From assembly GCA_036645575.1 (NCBI GenBank), contig JAVXNW010000131.1, positions 1-5,717 on the forward strand: a stretch of DNA of 5,717 bases, written 5' to 3'. Below, in pieces: positions 4,709 to 5,717 of this stretch; the stretch's first letter is position 1, and each line of letters opens with the position of its first letter. The translations under genes were made by a program, and so were the position numbers. This stretch comes from JAVXNW01 sp036645575. GTDB taxonomy: Bacteria > Bacillota > Clostridia > Christensenellales > Aristaeellaceae. Below the pieces are notes generated by a model that did no database searches, had not been told where the DNA came from, and saw only the letters and a list, made by a program, of their open reading frames with translations.

Positions 4709-5620
4709 GTGCGGGTTGACTTGCATTGTCCGGTAGAACTGTTGTCGGTGGACTTCGCGCGCGACGACCACGGCAATACCCGCGCATACCTGCATCTGGT
4801 CAATCTGTCCGATCAGCGCATCTCGGCCATTGCGCTTGCGTGTCAATGGCTGGACGCGCAGGGGCAGGCGCTTGCGCAGACCTGCGCGTCCCTTAATTCC
4901 CTAAACGCTGGCGCGCACGCGCAATTTAGCGCGCAGATCACCTTGCCGCAAAGCGCCGCGCCGCGCGCGATAGAGCTTGTCTACACCCGCATCGCGTTTG
5001 AGGCCGGGCGCGACGACTGGCTGGGCGCGCGCGAGCGGCTCTGCGACGTCCCGGTGCTGCCCACCCCCGATGGGCGCGAGCTGAACCGCCTGTGCGCCGC
5101 CGCCGGCGCGGACGCGGTCAATTTCCCGCTGCGCACCGGCCAATTGTGGCTGTGCGTCTGCGGGCACGCGAACCCGTCGCGCAGCAAGCACTGCCGCCGC
5201 TGCGGGCGCGAGCGCGCACATGTGCTCAGCGCGTATAGCATGGCCGCGCTATTGCAAGCCGCGCCGCCATGCGCGCCGCACGCGCCGGTCGATATCCCGC
5301 TCATGCAGCCGCGCGCGCCCATCAGATCGGATGCAAGCGCCGCACGCGATCCCGGTGCCGCCGCACACGATTCCCATGCCGCCGCACGCGATCCCGGTGC
5401 CGCCGCCTACGATTCCCGTGCCGCCGCACGCACCCAGTGCCACCGCCAGTTGAACCACCTCATCCGCCGCACGATCACGCTGTTGCTGCTCGCGCTGCTG
5501 CTCGCGTTCGCCGCATGGGCAAGCGCCCATCGTCCCCCCCGCAACCAGCCCATCCCCCCCGTCAAGATCGAGGCGGGGGGGAACGAGGAGGCGAGGGGAA
5601 CCAGGAGGCGGGAAGGTTAA
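4709..5620 (+). CDS. Zinc-ribbon protein with N-terminal beta domain and C-terminal membrane segment
   Basis: A 303-residue protein of unknown function. Residues about 7-115 look like a beta-sandwich (CPVELLSVDF, RAYLHLVNLSDQRISAIALACQWLDAQGQAL, IELVYTRIAFEAG). I recall similar domains in uncharacterised clostridial zinc-ribbon proteins. Residues 147-167 (WLCVCGHAN then HCRRCGRER) form a zinc ribbon with Cys149, Cys151, Cys162 and Cys165. A Pro/Ala-rich linker (185-245) follows, then a basic stretch (HLIRRT) and a leucine-rich membrane helix (255-273). The tail is Pro- and then Arg/Glu-rich. There is no signal peptide, so the N-terminal domains are probably cytoplasmic and tethered by the tail anchor. 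Linker residues about 207-245 show poor codon quality; the +1 frame there encodes a proline-rich heptad, suggesting a compensated frameshift. The last 14 or so codons are made of GAGGCG-rich DNA resembling the flank of the downstream repeat element. The start is GTG at 4709; GTG at 4703 and TTG at 4685 are alternatives. It is divergent from the aldolase operon. Confidence 0.8.
   Translation: MRVDLHCPVELLSVDFARDDHGNTRAYLHLVNLSDQRISAIALACQWLDAQGQALAQTCASLNSLNAGAHAQFSAQITLPQSAAPRAIELVYTRIAFEAGRDDWLGARERLCDVPVLPTPDGRELNRLCAAAGADAVNFPLRTGQLWLCVCGHANPSRSKHCRRCGRERAHVLSAYSMAALLQAAPPCAPHAPVDIPLMQPRAPIRSDASAARDPGAAAHDSHAAARDPGAAAYDSRAAARTQCHRQLNHLIRRTITLLLLALLLAFAAWASAHRPPRNQPIPPVKIEAGGNEEARGTRRREG
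5337..5435 (+). repeat. 21-bp tandem repeat array inside the zinc-ribbon gene
   Basis: Four full 21-bp units (5337-5357, 5358-5378, 5379-5399, 5400-5420) and a partial fifth (to 5435). Units 1 and 3 differ at one base; 2 and 4 resemble each other more than their neighbours. This gives a 42-bp higher-order period and implies duplication of a dimer. The unit is divisible by three, so copy changes keep frame. In the gene's frame it encodes AARDPGA/AAHDSHA heptads; in the +1 frame it encodes PPHAIPV/PPHTIPM heptads. Confidence 0.9.
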
Positions 5621-5625
5621 TTAAG

Positions 5626-5717
5626 GGAGGCGGACGGGGAGCCTCCGGCGGCCGGGGCGCTGCCCCTGGACCCCGCCAAGGAAGGTCCTTGGATGCCAGC
5701 GCGCCTGCGGGCGCAGG
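5626..5717. repeat. Structured intergenic repeat, copy C (right edge, may continue outside)
   Basis: A third copy of the element, 5 nt after the zinc-ribbon stop codon. GGAGGC (5626-5631) pairs with GCCTCC (5641-5646). The body starts CCTCCGGCGGCC at 5642. The first hairpin is GGGGC (5654-5658) with GCCCC (5662-5666), loop GCT, extended by CC and GG with a bulged T as in copy B. The second hairpin is CCAAGGA (5676-5682) with TCCTTGG (5686-5692). Its sequence differs from copies A and B but the fold is kept. A further GCGCC (5701-5705) and GGCGC (5710-5714) hairpin lies at the edge. The ATCAGCGCTCACG tail of A and B is not present. Confidence 0.75.

Noticed and set aside
5337..5435. CRISPR array
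   Set aside because: The 21-bp units are contiguous, with no unique spacers, and lie inside a coding region.
5220..5453. 77-residue +1-frame reading across the 21-bp repeats as an independent overlapping gene
   Set aside because: No ribosome site, and its proline-rich part is better explained as a frame-displaced linker of the host gene. I kept the observation as a finding, not as a gene.

Overview
This GC-rich window looks like chromosomal DNA of a high-GC member of the Clostridia (Bacillota), probably a gut or anaerobic lineage. The evidence is a clostridial-type two-OB-fold SSB, a YprB/MrfB-family exonuclease, purine-rich Shine-Dalgarno sites with frequent GTG/TTG starts, and intergenic 'CCTCCGGCGGCC' hairpin elements of a type I associate with high-GC Clostridia. 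The lineage is an inference from style and family membership, not from a marker gene.

Layout: positions 1-178 hold two tandem copies of a structured intergenic repeat. From 4543 down to 180 there is a co-directional minus-strand run of five genes. In order of transcription these are a PLP-dependent low-specificity threonine aldolase, a YprB/MrfB-like DEDDh exonuclease with a TPR-like C-terminus, a TPR protein, a membrane-anchored thermonuclease (SNase) and a two-OB-fold SSB. The first three are packed with 0 to 3 nt between them. The nuclease follows after 71 nt and the SSB after 150 nt, where a separate promoter is plausible. A divergent promoter region (about 4544-4708) has a good sigma-A-type promoter on each strand. 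On the plus strand it drives one gene (4709-5620) for a zinc-ribbon protein with a C-terminal membrane segment. A third copy of the structured repeat follows (5626-5717), so the element sits immediately 3' of both outermost genes.

Function: four of the five minus-strand genes either act on nucleic acid or (the TPR protein) are packed against one that does: an exonuclease related to a mitomycin-C repair factor, a TPR adaptor, a secreted or anchored nuclease, and an SSB. A DNA-processing or DNA-repair cluster is a reasonable hypothesis, with threonine aldolase as a metabolic rider on the same transcript. I see no CRISPR, phage, toxin-antitoxin, transposase or rRNA/tRNA gene.

The most notable signals are three. 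A proline-rich heptad array inside the zinc-ribbon gene appears to be read in the wrong frame, as if by two compensating indels. The flanking repeats show compensatory base changes in their hairpin stems. A dyad sits exactly over the -35 region of the proposed ssb promoter.
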